Source of the DNA: Cristatella mucedo
Lineage: Eukaryota > Bryozoa > Phylactolaemata > Cristatellidae
Length of the DNA: 60,000 nt
Direction: 5' to 3'
NCBI GenBank assembly: GCA_009760855.2
Contig: WPIO01000013.1
Coordinates: 3,617,501-3,677,500, forward strand
Positions 56,201-60,000 of this stretch are shown one piece after another. Both the position numbers and the translations under genes were made by a program. Positions within the stretch are counted from its first letter, which is position 1, and each line of letters opens with the position of its first letter. The notes beneath the pieces were generated by a model. The model was not told the origin of the DNA, ran no database searches, and saw nothing but the letters and a program-made list of their open reading frames with translations.

Positions 56201-58930
56201 TTTTACCCCGTGTAATGTATTGTATCTCTGTTTAGTGACGCACGCCGCAACGAAAATTGACGCACATTCAAATTGACGCACGTCACAACGTCCCCTGTCG
56301 TGACGACATTTAAAAAATAAGCTTACAATGCACTTGTTTATTACACCATTTAGTCGGTCTTTGCGATTCGTTCTTCGTGTGCACGTACCTGCTTACACTA
56401 TGCCTGCTGCTTGCGGATGCTACCATGTAATGTAATGTAATGTATCTCCGTCTGTAACTCCACAAAGTCATAAAGACCACGTGGGTGTAACGCAGGAGAT
56501 CAATCATTCGGCAATTCTTTATATGCAGCATCTTTAACGTGTCTAGAAATAGATTCATGTTTCTAAGGGTGCTATACAAATGCATTATTATTATAATTAT
56601 TATTTAATGTGACCACAAAGCCGCACTATGCAAGCGATACGCTCGCCCGTTCTCTTTGGTCCAGCTTCTGCTCGGAGGTGTACTTCATGGCTGTTCGCAA
56701 CTCGTCGTCGACGACGTCGGCCGTCGACTTGGCTGCACAGCAGCTCCGCTGGCTGGAGGCGGATCTAGAACTAGCAGCGTCACCTGAGAGCAGACGACTG
56801 CGACCGTGGATCGTCGCGTTCGGCTCCAGGCCCATATATTGCAGCGGCGGTGCTGACGAAGCTGCTTGCGCGGCGGACGCCTCAAAGCTCGACGAGTAAG
56901 CTGACGTTTTTAGTGAAACAGCCCTATTCAAATGGGCCGGCTGGCTTAAAGCGTGAACTGATTGGTTGGCTGGAAGGCGGTAGCTCAATTGTGCACCCTG
57001 AGCTCCCGGGCTAGCATTCTGCTTGAATTAAGCTCGCTGGCCCCAGCATCTCGCCGGCATTGCAAAACATTCCAAAACGGCTCGCTGTCGGCTGGTTTGA
57101 GCTGATCGGCTGGTTGGCTGGATTTCTGAACTAGCAACGAACCACATCTGGCTATCCTATTAGTAAAAACAAAAGTAGAATTGTAACGTTACCTGCTTCT
57201 CAAATGCCGGCAAGTGGGATGTTTTTGAGCAGCCTCCATTGTATAAGAGATCCAAATCAGCCACTGTCACTCTCGAGTGGCATGGCTGTTGCGACCGTAC
57301 AACAACCTGCGTGCGTGGCCTTGACCTCGGTCAGTAGGGTGTCACCGTTGGTGAGCAGGAGATATAATAGTAAATGGGTTGGTTTTCCGTGCACTACTGG
57401 CATGCAGGGGCATGTAATTTTCTAGCGGGTGTTAGCCCAAAGGTAAGGACCTGGGACGTGCATTAAAAACCCTGCACAGACCCTAGAGTCAAGAGAAATC
57501 TGTACCACGATAGTGGAGTTACAGAAAAAAGCAACTGATTTAAGAGCCTCCTCATTTTATTCAGCGATAGAACAGCCTTAGCCAGTGACGGAGCCAGAAT
57601 TTTCATCCAGGGTGCAAGACCTGCAAACATTTTTTGTAGAGGTAAGACCCGAAAGACTTTCATGTAGGTGGGCCTAGACCTAAAATTGACTAAAACATTA
57701 TTACTAAAAATCATCGTGTTTATTCGACACGAACTCGACGGTTACACTTCGAGTGCAATTAAGATGTACTTTTGTCGTTGGTGACGATCGGGGGGGGGGA
57801 GGGAGGCGTAGGGAATGAGGAGGCGGCCAGATTGGTGCCTCGCTGTAGGTGTGGGAGGGGGGAAATGCTCCCGGCCCTCCACCACTGGCCCTAGAGGCTT
57901 AGATGGTCCTTAGTCGGCGGGCGTAGAAATGGGGGCCGCCCAGATCGCTGGCCCGTTAGGGGGGTGGGCAATACCCCTGCCACTGGCCTTGACCCGTTTA
58001 CTGCGATCGATAAAAAATTGCCTGCTGCTGGACTCAACGACCCTGCGACCCCTGGGTCACCGAGTTCGAAGCACTGACTCCGCCACATAAACAAACAGCG
58101 AAACTAGCCGAGTTGTCCATGAAACGAACATGGTGCCTGGAGAAAGGCGTCAACCTGAAGGTTTCATGGTTAACGCCGTCGCCCTCGGTTTTAGCGTAGG
58201 AGTAAGGTGCTCTCTCTTCACGACCAAGGTCGTGGGTTCAAGCCGTGCAGCGATCCACCTGCATTGATCATTGAAAGTTTATCTGAAATCCTCCATGGTC
58301 TTCTACCACTATGGCGATAAGACTTTTGAATCAACCAACCTTGTCTTTTTATATAAATTCGCTTTGGTTGACCTAATGCTTAATCGCCAAAGGCCCGGAG
58401 CGACTTTTTTGGGGACGATTTTCGAGATACACTCACGTACGCAGGGTGTCCACGGCGCTGTGCACGGCTTCTGCGATAGAGACTTGGAGAGGGGTGGTGC
58501 GAACTAAAAGCTGTAAGGTGCTCGCCCTTCATGAGGGACTAGTCGAAAAAGTCGAATAAGGGCGCAGTGCCCCTTTCACGTCATCTGCGTTCTCACAATG
58601 TGACTTTCTCGAACAGAGACCCTTCGGGAACTAAGATAATGCGAGTGAGAGAAATGGCTGAAATTTAACTTTTTCCCACGTGCTTTGTTCCCACGTGCTT
58701 TGTTCCCACGTGCTCCGCTCTCGTGCTCTGCAGGCTCGAAGCTCTGTTCATTCGCCACCGGGTGAATCTGGTGATCCAAGCTGACGCAGGTGCCTACCAG
58801 AGGACGTGGCCGGTGGCGCGCGGCCAGCGGGTGGCGTCCAGCTACGACGAGTACTCGGGTCCGGTGTATGTCAGCACCAACGTGCAGTCGTCGCCGAGCG
58901 ACGCCGCCGACTCCACCCAGGAGTGCACAG
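34205..58930 (+). CDS. ACP7: Secreted purple-acid-phosphatase family protein, ACP7-like, all metal ligands replaced (partial at 3' end)
   Basis: The exons are 34205-34301, 41008-41151 (probable), 42661-42920, 48414-48479, 48810-48902, 49669-49812, 49978-50177, 56665-56895 and 58734-58930. All are GT-AG and phase-consistent, and together they give about 477 residues. A signal peptide is followed by the fibronectin-III-like N-terminal domain (DVVVQWT, TVYQYKIV, FRTWPEGS) and the metallophosphoesterase domain. The closest known pattern is animal ACP7 (AHVISFCSEVYF, QLRWLEADLE, RPWIVAFGSRPIYCS). In active members five motifs hold the Fe/Zn ligands: GDxG, GDxxY, GNHE, GHRP and GHxH. Here they read AKMY, GAYVT, GTLN, GSRP and ADAG, so every ligand is lost although frame and scaffold are intact. 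A catalytic role is unlikely; a binding or structural role in the secretory pathway or outside the cell is inferred. The C-terminus past 58930 was not found. Confidence 0.88.
35681..36469. other. ACP7-like intron 1, start; mostly unassigned
   Basis: It contains an (AT)n run at 35840-35865, a CCTGACCTGTCCTTGACCTG tandem near 36068-36095, and at about 36190-36295 a possible LINE C-terminal remnant (KVWNSLQAFATISINFS) ahead of an AATAATAATAAT run at 36388. The last item is weak. Confidence 0.4.
36470..36782 (-). repeat. Old L2-B 3' end
   Basis: Diverged L2-B 3' sequence (GTGAGAGTTTTCTGTGGCGA, CTAAGCGGTTTTCGGCAT). It is directly followed by a younger L2-B copy in the same orientation that begins with TAATGTAATG. 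Confidence 0.7.
36783..38170 (-). mobile_element. L2-B LINE 3' half, degraded, with nested tail
   Basis: The 3' end is intact (TAATGTAATGTACCTCCGTC). The C-terminal frame 37233-36847 on the minus strand carries SYLAELLHQFQPLRAPRS and LKTVGDRSFSSAGPRL. A nested plus-strand hairpin tail sits at 37520-37610. Beyond it the palm region is heavily decayed (remnants of WFKSYLS and NDDETELLLI at 38127-37765). Confidence 0.8.
37520..37610 (+). repeat. Hairpin tail nested in L2-B
   Basis: CAACATCTGTAAAGTGCACA, inner stem remnant, GATGGCGCTATAAAAACACA and a TTATTAATTTG end. Confidence 0.6.
38208..38285 (+). repeat. Hairpin tail copy
   Basis: GAGCTGTAAAGTGCCTGGAT, TTCTCTGACGGTGCTTTCAA, ending in ATTTATTAATTTTATT. 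Confidence 0.65.
38682..38832 (+). repeat. Minisatellite, unit about 30 bp, about five copies
   Basis: Repeats of AAGGGCAGACCAGCTGTCAG / ACAATGGACA with two alternating variants (CAGACAATGG versus CAAATAATGG). The pattern suggests a higher-order dimer. No spacers, so it is not a CRISPR array. Confidence 0.85.
38833..39954. other. ACP7-like intron 1, unassigned part
   Basis: Nothing was recognised. Frames near 38876-39311 overlap on both strands and lack motifs. Confidence 0.4.
39955..40264 (-). pseudogene. Fragment of a transposon-associated protein (ERFHQD/RYQG-type C-terminus)
   Basis: The minus-strand frame contains SLKVYILHAHLEKF, DDQGTSLYLDILNFESRYRG and QYNENVVGDYFRG. This pattern resembles a widespread uncharacterised protein of arthropod and vertebrate genomes, found in mobile elements (H-x2-H, SDEQGERFHQD, RYQG, NMMxDYCW). 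Here ERFHQD is changed and the frame is only about 100 codons, so it is a decayed 3' fragment. The family identity is from memory of the motif and is tentative. Confidence 0.5.
40265..41007. other. ACP7-like intron 1, unassigned part
   Basis: It includes an 18-19 bp direct repeat, GCCTTAGCGTCCCGGCTGTT, near 40690-40735. Nothing else was recognised. Confidence 0.4.
41008..41151 (+). CDS. ACP7: ACP7-like probable exon 2 (symmetric phase 1-1)
   Basis: A 144-nt open segment lies between TTGGGCTGCAG (41007) and TAG|GTAATT (41152). Entry and exit are both phase 1, so it fits between exon 1 and the 42661 exon without changing frame. It encodes 48 residues including SNRQQATLLEKRSPSFRLKN and ITLDKTKVSDKIVEASLL. 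The position matches the region just before the first beta strand of the N-terminal domain. No homologous motif was recognised; because it is symmetric it could also be skipped. Confidence 0.5.
41287..41358 (-). repeat. L2-A hairpin tail
   Basis: (AAT)n, GCAGCGCCCTCAGAGAACTC, GAGCTCTTTCTAAGTACTTT. The copy is cut off right after the hairpin. Confidence 0.75.
41359..42660. other. ACP7-like intron 2
   Basis: No element was recognised. AT-rich sequence at 41800-41960 and CG-richer sequence at 42240-42560. Confidence 0.4.
42661..42920 (+). CDS. ACP7: ACP7-like exon 3: N-terminal fibronectin-III-like domain
   Basis: The acceptor TCTTCACCAG ends at 42660 (phase 1 entry) and the donor GTCAGT begins at 42921 (phase 0). 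VSAIQLTIDPPSRDVVVQWT matches the ACP7/PAP opening (QVHLS...GSMTVTWTT), and NESRLLLWSHGQ matches the next strand. A charged insert (DDERGAEQESKGIKRGES) follows, which is longer than in vertebrate ACP7. Confidence 0.82.
43441..43570 (-). repeat. SINE2 copy
   Basis: CTAGCTGATTTAACAGCCTC, TATAGCGACAGAAGAGCC, GCAATAAAGGATCGCCTACC, and a degenerate B box at about 43535-43560. It parallels 25511-25662. Confidence 0.72.
43850..44290 (+). repeat. Polypurine (GGA/GAA-rich) tract
   Basis: Over about 440 bp this strand is strongly purine-biased, with imperfect GGGAAGGATGAGGAGGAAGG units at 44200-44290. Confidence 0.8.
44580..46612 (+). mobile_element. L2-B LINE, 3' two thirds, least decayed copy
   Basis: One reading frame runs from about 44585 to 45963 and is broken only by stops: TGA within FKDFF*VYT (about 44652), others near 45151, and a TAG at 45406 that replaces the Trp of ALAWFKSYL. 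It carries RRLERLFKKSG, NYRPVFLLPFLSK, SGFKRQHSTETALLRV, LLDLSAALDTIDND, PQGSVLCPLLFSIYTQPLG and YHFYADDTQLYLSF (catalytic YADD intact). The C-terminal part shifts frame near 45960 and continues with SYLAELLHQFQPVRALRS to 46556. It ends with the L2-B 3' block and GAGATACATT. The endonuclease half is missing. Confidence 0.92.
46675..46940 (+). repeat. L2-A 3' end
   Basis: 3' UTR (CTAACCACACTTGCATGCTG, CTAACCATGTTATTCATG), hairpin and ATT-rich tail. It lies right behind the L2-B copy. Confidence 0.85.
46941..48413. other. ACP7-like intron 3, last part
   Basis: It holds a long (CT)n run at 47896-48092. CG-rich sequence at 47100-47700 has frames on both strands but no recognised motif or exon. 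Confidence 0.4.
47896..48092 (+). repeat. (CT)n microsatellite, about 195 bp
   Basis: Near-pure CT with CCCT and CCAT interruptions that divide it into about five blocks. It lies 320 bp upstream of ACP7-like exon 4. Confidence 0.98.
48414..48479 (+). CDS. ACP7: ACP7-like exon 4: GGIL/VH strand of the N-terminal domain
   Basis: The acceptor AATTTGCAG ends at 48413 and the donor GTAGCG is at 48480, phase 0 at both ends. It encodes TGTELDILGGILVHSLSGVE SK in 22 codons; GGIL followed by VH matches the GGIL...YIHRV stretch of vertebrate ACP7. The donor is not strong. A better-looking GTAAAG at 48475 would break the frame with exon 5. Confidence 0.65.
48600..48715 (+). repeat. SINE2 head
   Basis: GCCGTGATGGCTCACTAGG (A-box region) and GTGGGTTCGAATCCTGCGGC (B box), then GGTGATCCTTTG and a T-rich end with AATCAGCTGG. 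The tRNA-like body lacks a foldable cloverleaf, so it is not a tRNA gene. It lies within ACP7-like intron 4. Confidence 0.7.
48810..48902 (+). CDS. ACP7: ACP7-like exon 5: end of fibronectin-III-like domain
   Basis: The acceptor CGTTGTAG ends at 48809 and the donor GTAAGT begins at 48903; phase 0 at both ends. DLVQDTVYQYKIVAAGSYGP and FRTWPEGS match the PAP pattern L-PGTxYxYxVG...FRT-P. Confidence 0.85.
49070..49250 (-). repeat. L2-A 3' end
   Basis: (AAT)n, GCATAGCGCCCTCGGAGAAC, a diverged hairpin and short 3' UTR, in ACP7-like intron 5. Confidence 0.75.
49669..49812 (+). CDS. ACP7: ACP7-like exon 6: start of phosphoesterase domain, metal motifs 1 and 2 lost
   Basis: The acceptor ACCTCGCCTAG ends at 49668 and the donor GTAAGT begins at 49813; phase 0 at both ends (48 codons). 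DWSAELLVLAKMYDASS aligns with WSPRLAVFGDLGADN, so the GD-x-G metal motif is AKMY. LINVGAYVTRG aligns with LHVGDFAYN, so the Asp and the charge-transfer Tyr of GDxxY are Ala and Thr. Confidence 0.83.
49978..50177 (+). CDS. ACP7: ACP7-like exon 7: metal motif 3 lost
   Basis: The acceptor TTTTTCGCAG ends at 49977 (phase 0) and the donor GTCAGT begins at 50178 (phase 2). GYLPVFGTLNSN aligns with PYMTCPGNHE, so the ligand Asn and catalytic His of GNHE are Thr and Leu. YERLYLLPPP corresponds to YKARFSMPG, and LRLWYSFDVSWAHVI to GLWYSWDLGPAHII. Confidence 0.87.
50200..50265 (+). repeat. (AT)n followed by (TG)n-like repeat
   Basis: TATATATA run at 50200-50226, then TGCGTGTGTGTGTGCATGCG and similar alternating purine-pyrimidine sequence. 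It starts 22 bp after the exon 7 donor. Confidence 0.9.
50266..51075 (-). mobile_element. L2-like LINE 3' end, third family (L2-C)
   Basis: Left end: ATAGCGCCCAAAGAAATTTT (a hairpin variant). On the minus strand, decayed C-terminal coding sequence follows (AGHITLSLPSELHWLP near 50900, FDFKSLSLAYRSLH near 50830). The layout equals L2-A (GHITPLLADLHWLPVKQRID) but the sequence is clearly different. Confidence 0.7.
51088..51252 (+). repeat. SINE1 copy with two poly-C runs
   Basis: GCTGGTTGGGTCCAGTGGTTAA, CTGCTCACCCCCCCCCCC, GGTCGTGGGCTCGAGCCCCC (B box), then GAGCGTCTGAATAGAGATTA...TTAAGGCACTATAC. The C-runs lie where other copies have GCCC and CCCC. Confidence 0.8.
51323..51545 (-). repeat. L2-A 3' end
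   Basis: (AAT)n, hairpin and 3' UTR (GGTTAGGTGTGACATGCACA, GGTCAGCATGCAACTGTGGT), truncated at about 51530. Confidence 0.85.
51546..55139. other. ACP7-like intron 7, large unassigned part
   Basis: About 3.6 kb with no recognised gene or element. Frames are short and overlap on both strands. A short inverted duplication around 53170-53225 (GCCAGTGGGCG / CGCCCACTGG) is visible. Confidence 0.4.
55140..55760 (+). mobile_element. L2-A 3' end with intact C-terminal coding region
   Basis: The frame 55173-55559 is open to a natural stop: LICREHRNCHITPLLAHMYW, YLAPAYLSELLPRQAKH, SFGDHAFSSYANKAWNTLLR, FKKQLKTHLFYDSI. The 3' UTR, hairpin (GTAAAGTGCCTAGAAATAGC) and ATT-rich tail follow. Only the reverse-transcriptase C-terminal region is kept. 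Confidence 0.88.
56276..56605 (+). repeat. L2-A 3' end split by an L2-B tip
   Basis: CACGTCACAACGTCCCCTG and GACGACATTTAAAAAATAAG equal positions 55490-55540 of the previous copy. After GCTTGCGGATGCTAC (about 56407-56421) a minus-strand L2-B tip intervenes to about 56500. The L2-A 3' UTR and hairpin then resume (GCAGCATCTTTAACGTGTC) to 56605. Confidence 0.75.
56422..56500 (-). repeat. L2-B 3' tip nested in L2-A
   Basis: (TAATG)n, TATCTCCGTCTGTAACTCC, AAGTCATAAAGACCACGTGG, ACGCAGGAG. A very short, 5'-truncated insertion just upstream of ACP7-like exon 8. Confidence 0.75.
56665..56895 (+). CDS. ACP7: ACP7-like exon 8: metal motif 4 lost
   Basis: The acceptor TTTGGTCCAG ends at 56664 (phase 2, completing Ser) and the donor GTAAGC is at 56896 (phase 2). 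With exon 7 it reads AHVISFCSEVYF, nearly ACP7's AHIISFSTEVYF. QQLRWLEADLELA and RPWIVAFGSRPIYCSGG follow; in active members the latter is GHRPMYC, so the ligand His is Ser. A Cys (AAC near 56874) may pair with YCS as in ACP7. Confidence 0.92.
57528..57585 (-). repeat. SINE2 3' fragment
   Basis: AACTGATTTAAGAGCCTCCT and AGCGATAGAACAGCCTTAG match the 3' part of SINE2 copies at 25.5 and 43.4 kb. Confidence 0.6.
58185..58262 (+). repeat. SINE2 head
   Basis: GTAAGGTGCTCTCTCTTCACG, GGTCGTGGGTTCAAGCCGTG (B box), GATCCACCTGCATTG. The tail is not recognisable. Confidence 0.6.
58734..58930 (+). CDS. ACP7: ACP7-like exon 9: metal motif 5 lost
   Basis: The acceptor TGCTCTGCAG ends at 58733 (phase 2, completing Glu) and a good donor CAG|GTGCGG begins at 58931. 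LEALFIRHRVNLVIQADAGA YQRTWPV aligns with LEDLFYKYGVDLQLWAHEHSYERLWPI: the two metal-ligand histidines (HxH) are Asp-Ala-Gly here. SGPVYVS corresponds to RGPVHIITGS. Active ACP7 has about 60-70 further residues. Reading through the donor would stop at TAG 59029 with an unrelated tail. Confidence 0.9.
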
Positions 58931-59089
58931 GTGCGGTGCATTCGAGAGCGCTTCGAGGTCACGCCTGCCGCCTATCGGGACAGTCGCCGACTCTGTCCCC
59001 TGCACTACCCTGCTGCTGCTTCGTCGCATAGACGCGACCCGATGGCTCCATGTACTCGGTATAATCGCCTTCTCACGGCCCTCGGGTCT

Positions 59090-59245
59090 TAGCCCAGGTG
59101 GTAAGGTCCTCGCTCTTCAAGATCCAGGTCGTGGGCTCGAGTCCCGCAGTGGGCGATTCTTTATTGTCCACTGCAAGAGGTGGTGATAGCCGCTAAGACT
59201 TTGCCTCCATAAAAATGAGGCTGCTAAATCAGCTTTTTCATTCAT
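59090..59245 (+). repeat. SINE2 copy
   Basis: CCAGGTGGTAAGGTCCTCGC, GGTCGTGGGCTCGAGTCCCG (B box), GGGCGATTCTTTATTG, and the 3' end GAGGCTGCTAAATCAGC with T-rich sequence. Confidence 0.78.
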
Positions 59246-59559
59246 CATAGTGGTTAGGGCAGTCGCACTCTTACGGCTGCACTCAAAGGATCGTGCCGTG
59301 CCCCCATGAGTTTTCTCTCTCTTCCATCGTGCATTCTTTGCAGTGCTTGCAGCCACTGCTCTTTAGGCGTGGTGGAATGCAGCTCGGTTTATCGAAGCTT
59401 TGCATGTCAACACCAACTAGCAATTGACCAAGACAACGGTAGGGATTAATTTCAACAGGATCTCATGTTGTCATAGTCTTAAGGGGAATGCGTGAAGACA
59501 GCGCTAAGCGAACCAGAAAGTCCACCCATAAATAAATAAATAAATAAAAAATATATATA
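59246..59559. other. Unassigned sequence
   Basis: No exon for the missing ACP7-like C-terminus was recognised. An AATAAATAAATAAATAAA run lies at 59529-59547. Confidence 0.4.
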
Positions 59560-59645
59560 CATAATTCATTTGCATTGCGCTATAAGAGAACTTAATCTTT
59601 ATTCTGGCACTTTAAATATGTCCCATAGCTCGAAAACACGACATT
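59560..59645 (-). repeat. SINE1 3' fragment
   Basis: ATAATTCATTTGCATTGCGC, hairpin remnant, GGCACTTTAAATATGTCC and CTCGAAAACACGAC, a decayed B-box side. Confidence 0.65.
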
Positions 59646-59646
59646 G

Positions 59647-60000
59647 ATAATAATAATAATTATAATAATAATGCACTTGATAAAGGGCCCTCGGAGAACT
59701 CAATCTCTCTCTAGGCGCTTTACATTTGCTGCAAAGGGAAATGCAATTGAATGGTGAGTGATATCATGCTTGATAAACAAACAACATGAATAACATGGTT
59801 AGGGGTGACATGCACAGGGTCAGCAGGCAAATGTGGTTAGTGGCAGCATGCACAGTGTCAGCAAGCATAAACACGTAAAGGACGAATCACAGGGACCCAC
59901 TAAATGCTGTCCTAAATAGGTGTGTTTTTAAGTTCCTTTTAAATGTGGTCAGGTCAGGGGATGTTCTGACGCAGGTCGGGAGGGAGTTCCAGGCTTTGGG
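59647..60000 (-). mobile_element. L2-A 3' end, continues beyond window
   Basis: (AAT)n, hairpin, full 3' UTR and start of the C-terminal region (GGTCGGGAGGGAGTTCCAGG), nearly identical to 30949-31281 and 29280-29650. The coding part lies outside the window. Confidence 0.88.

Larger units (their letters stand above)
56896..58733. other. ACP7-like intron 8
   Basis: It contains a SINE2 fragment (57528-57585), a SINE2 head (58185-58262) and a G-rich stretch (57788-57798). A short triplicated TTCCCACGTGCT unit lies at 58672-58712, right before the exon 9 acceptor. Confidence 0.45.

Noticed and set aside
56609-56899. Single-exon gene ending at TAA 56897
   Set aside because: The stop lies just past a GTAAGC donor; phases to the exons at 50177 and 58734 and the ACP7 similarity show an internal exon.

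Overview
This is nuclear DNA from an animal, probably an invertebrate bilaterian. The evidence is spliced genes with GT-AG introns, a TALE homeobox gene, a CpG island, and a dense load of L2-clade LINEs, tRNA-derived SINEs, a hAT transposon and pure dinucleotide repeats. The species cannot be fixed from the sequence.

Two plus-strand protein genes were rebuilt exon by exon from splice sites, intron phases and family motifs. Gene 1 (about 8.4-23.5 kb) is a PKNOX/PREP TALE homeobox transcription factor. Its MEIS/PKNOX N-terminal domain spans the exons ending at 8909, 9492 and 11553. Its homeodomain is split over three exons (12257-12616, 14176-14252, 16139-16383). The last coding exon ends at 22908, and an AATAAA lies at 23524. 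Gene 2 (about 34.2 kb to beyond 58.9 kb) is a secreted purple-acid-phosphatase-family protein most like ACP7. It starts with a signal peptide inside a CpG island, and its C-terminus is either off the window or not recognised. Reading frame, phases and fold-level motifs are intact, yet all five metal-binding motifs of the phosphatase are replaced. It looks like a conserved pseudo-phosphatase and is the most interesting object here.

Almost everything else is mobile DNA. A broken hAT element with a BED finger (2747-4587) carries an inserted LINE. Two abundant L2 families differ in their 3' ends. L2-A ends in a hairpin plus (ATT)n; L2-B ends in a GAGTTCGCTATACAAAACTCTC-type block (shown here only as a label) plus TACAT repeats. 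A third L2-like family sits at 50.3-51.1 kb. Two tRNA-derived SINE families are present. SINE1 has a tRNA-like head joined to a copy of the L2-A-type 3' hairpin, which suggests that it borrows L2 reverse transcriptase. More than twenty copies of this hairpin tail are scattered over both strands, several nested in older elements.

Layout: 0-2.7 kb unassigned; 2.7-6.4 kb hAT and L2; 8.4-23.5 kb PKNOX with SINE, L2 and (CT/GA)n in its introns; 23.5-31.9 kb intergenic, packed with L2; 31.9-35.7 kb CpG-rich promoter region and first exon of the ACP7-like gene; 35.7-59 kb ACP7-like introns filled with L2-A, L2-B, L2-C, SINEs, a minisatellite and a polypurine tract; 59-60 kb SINEs and the start of another L2-A.
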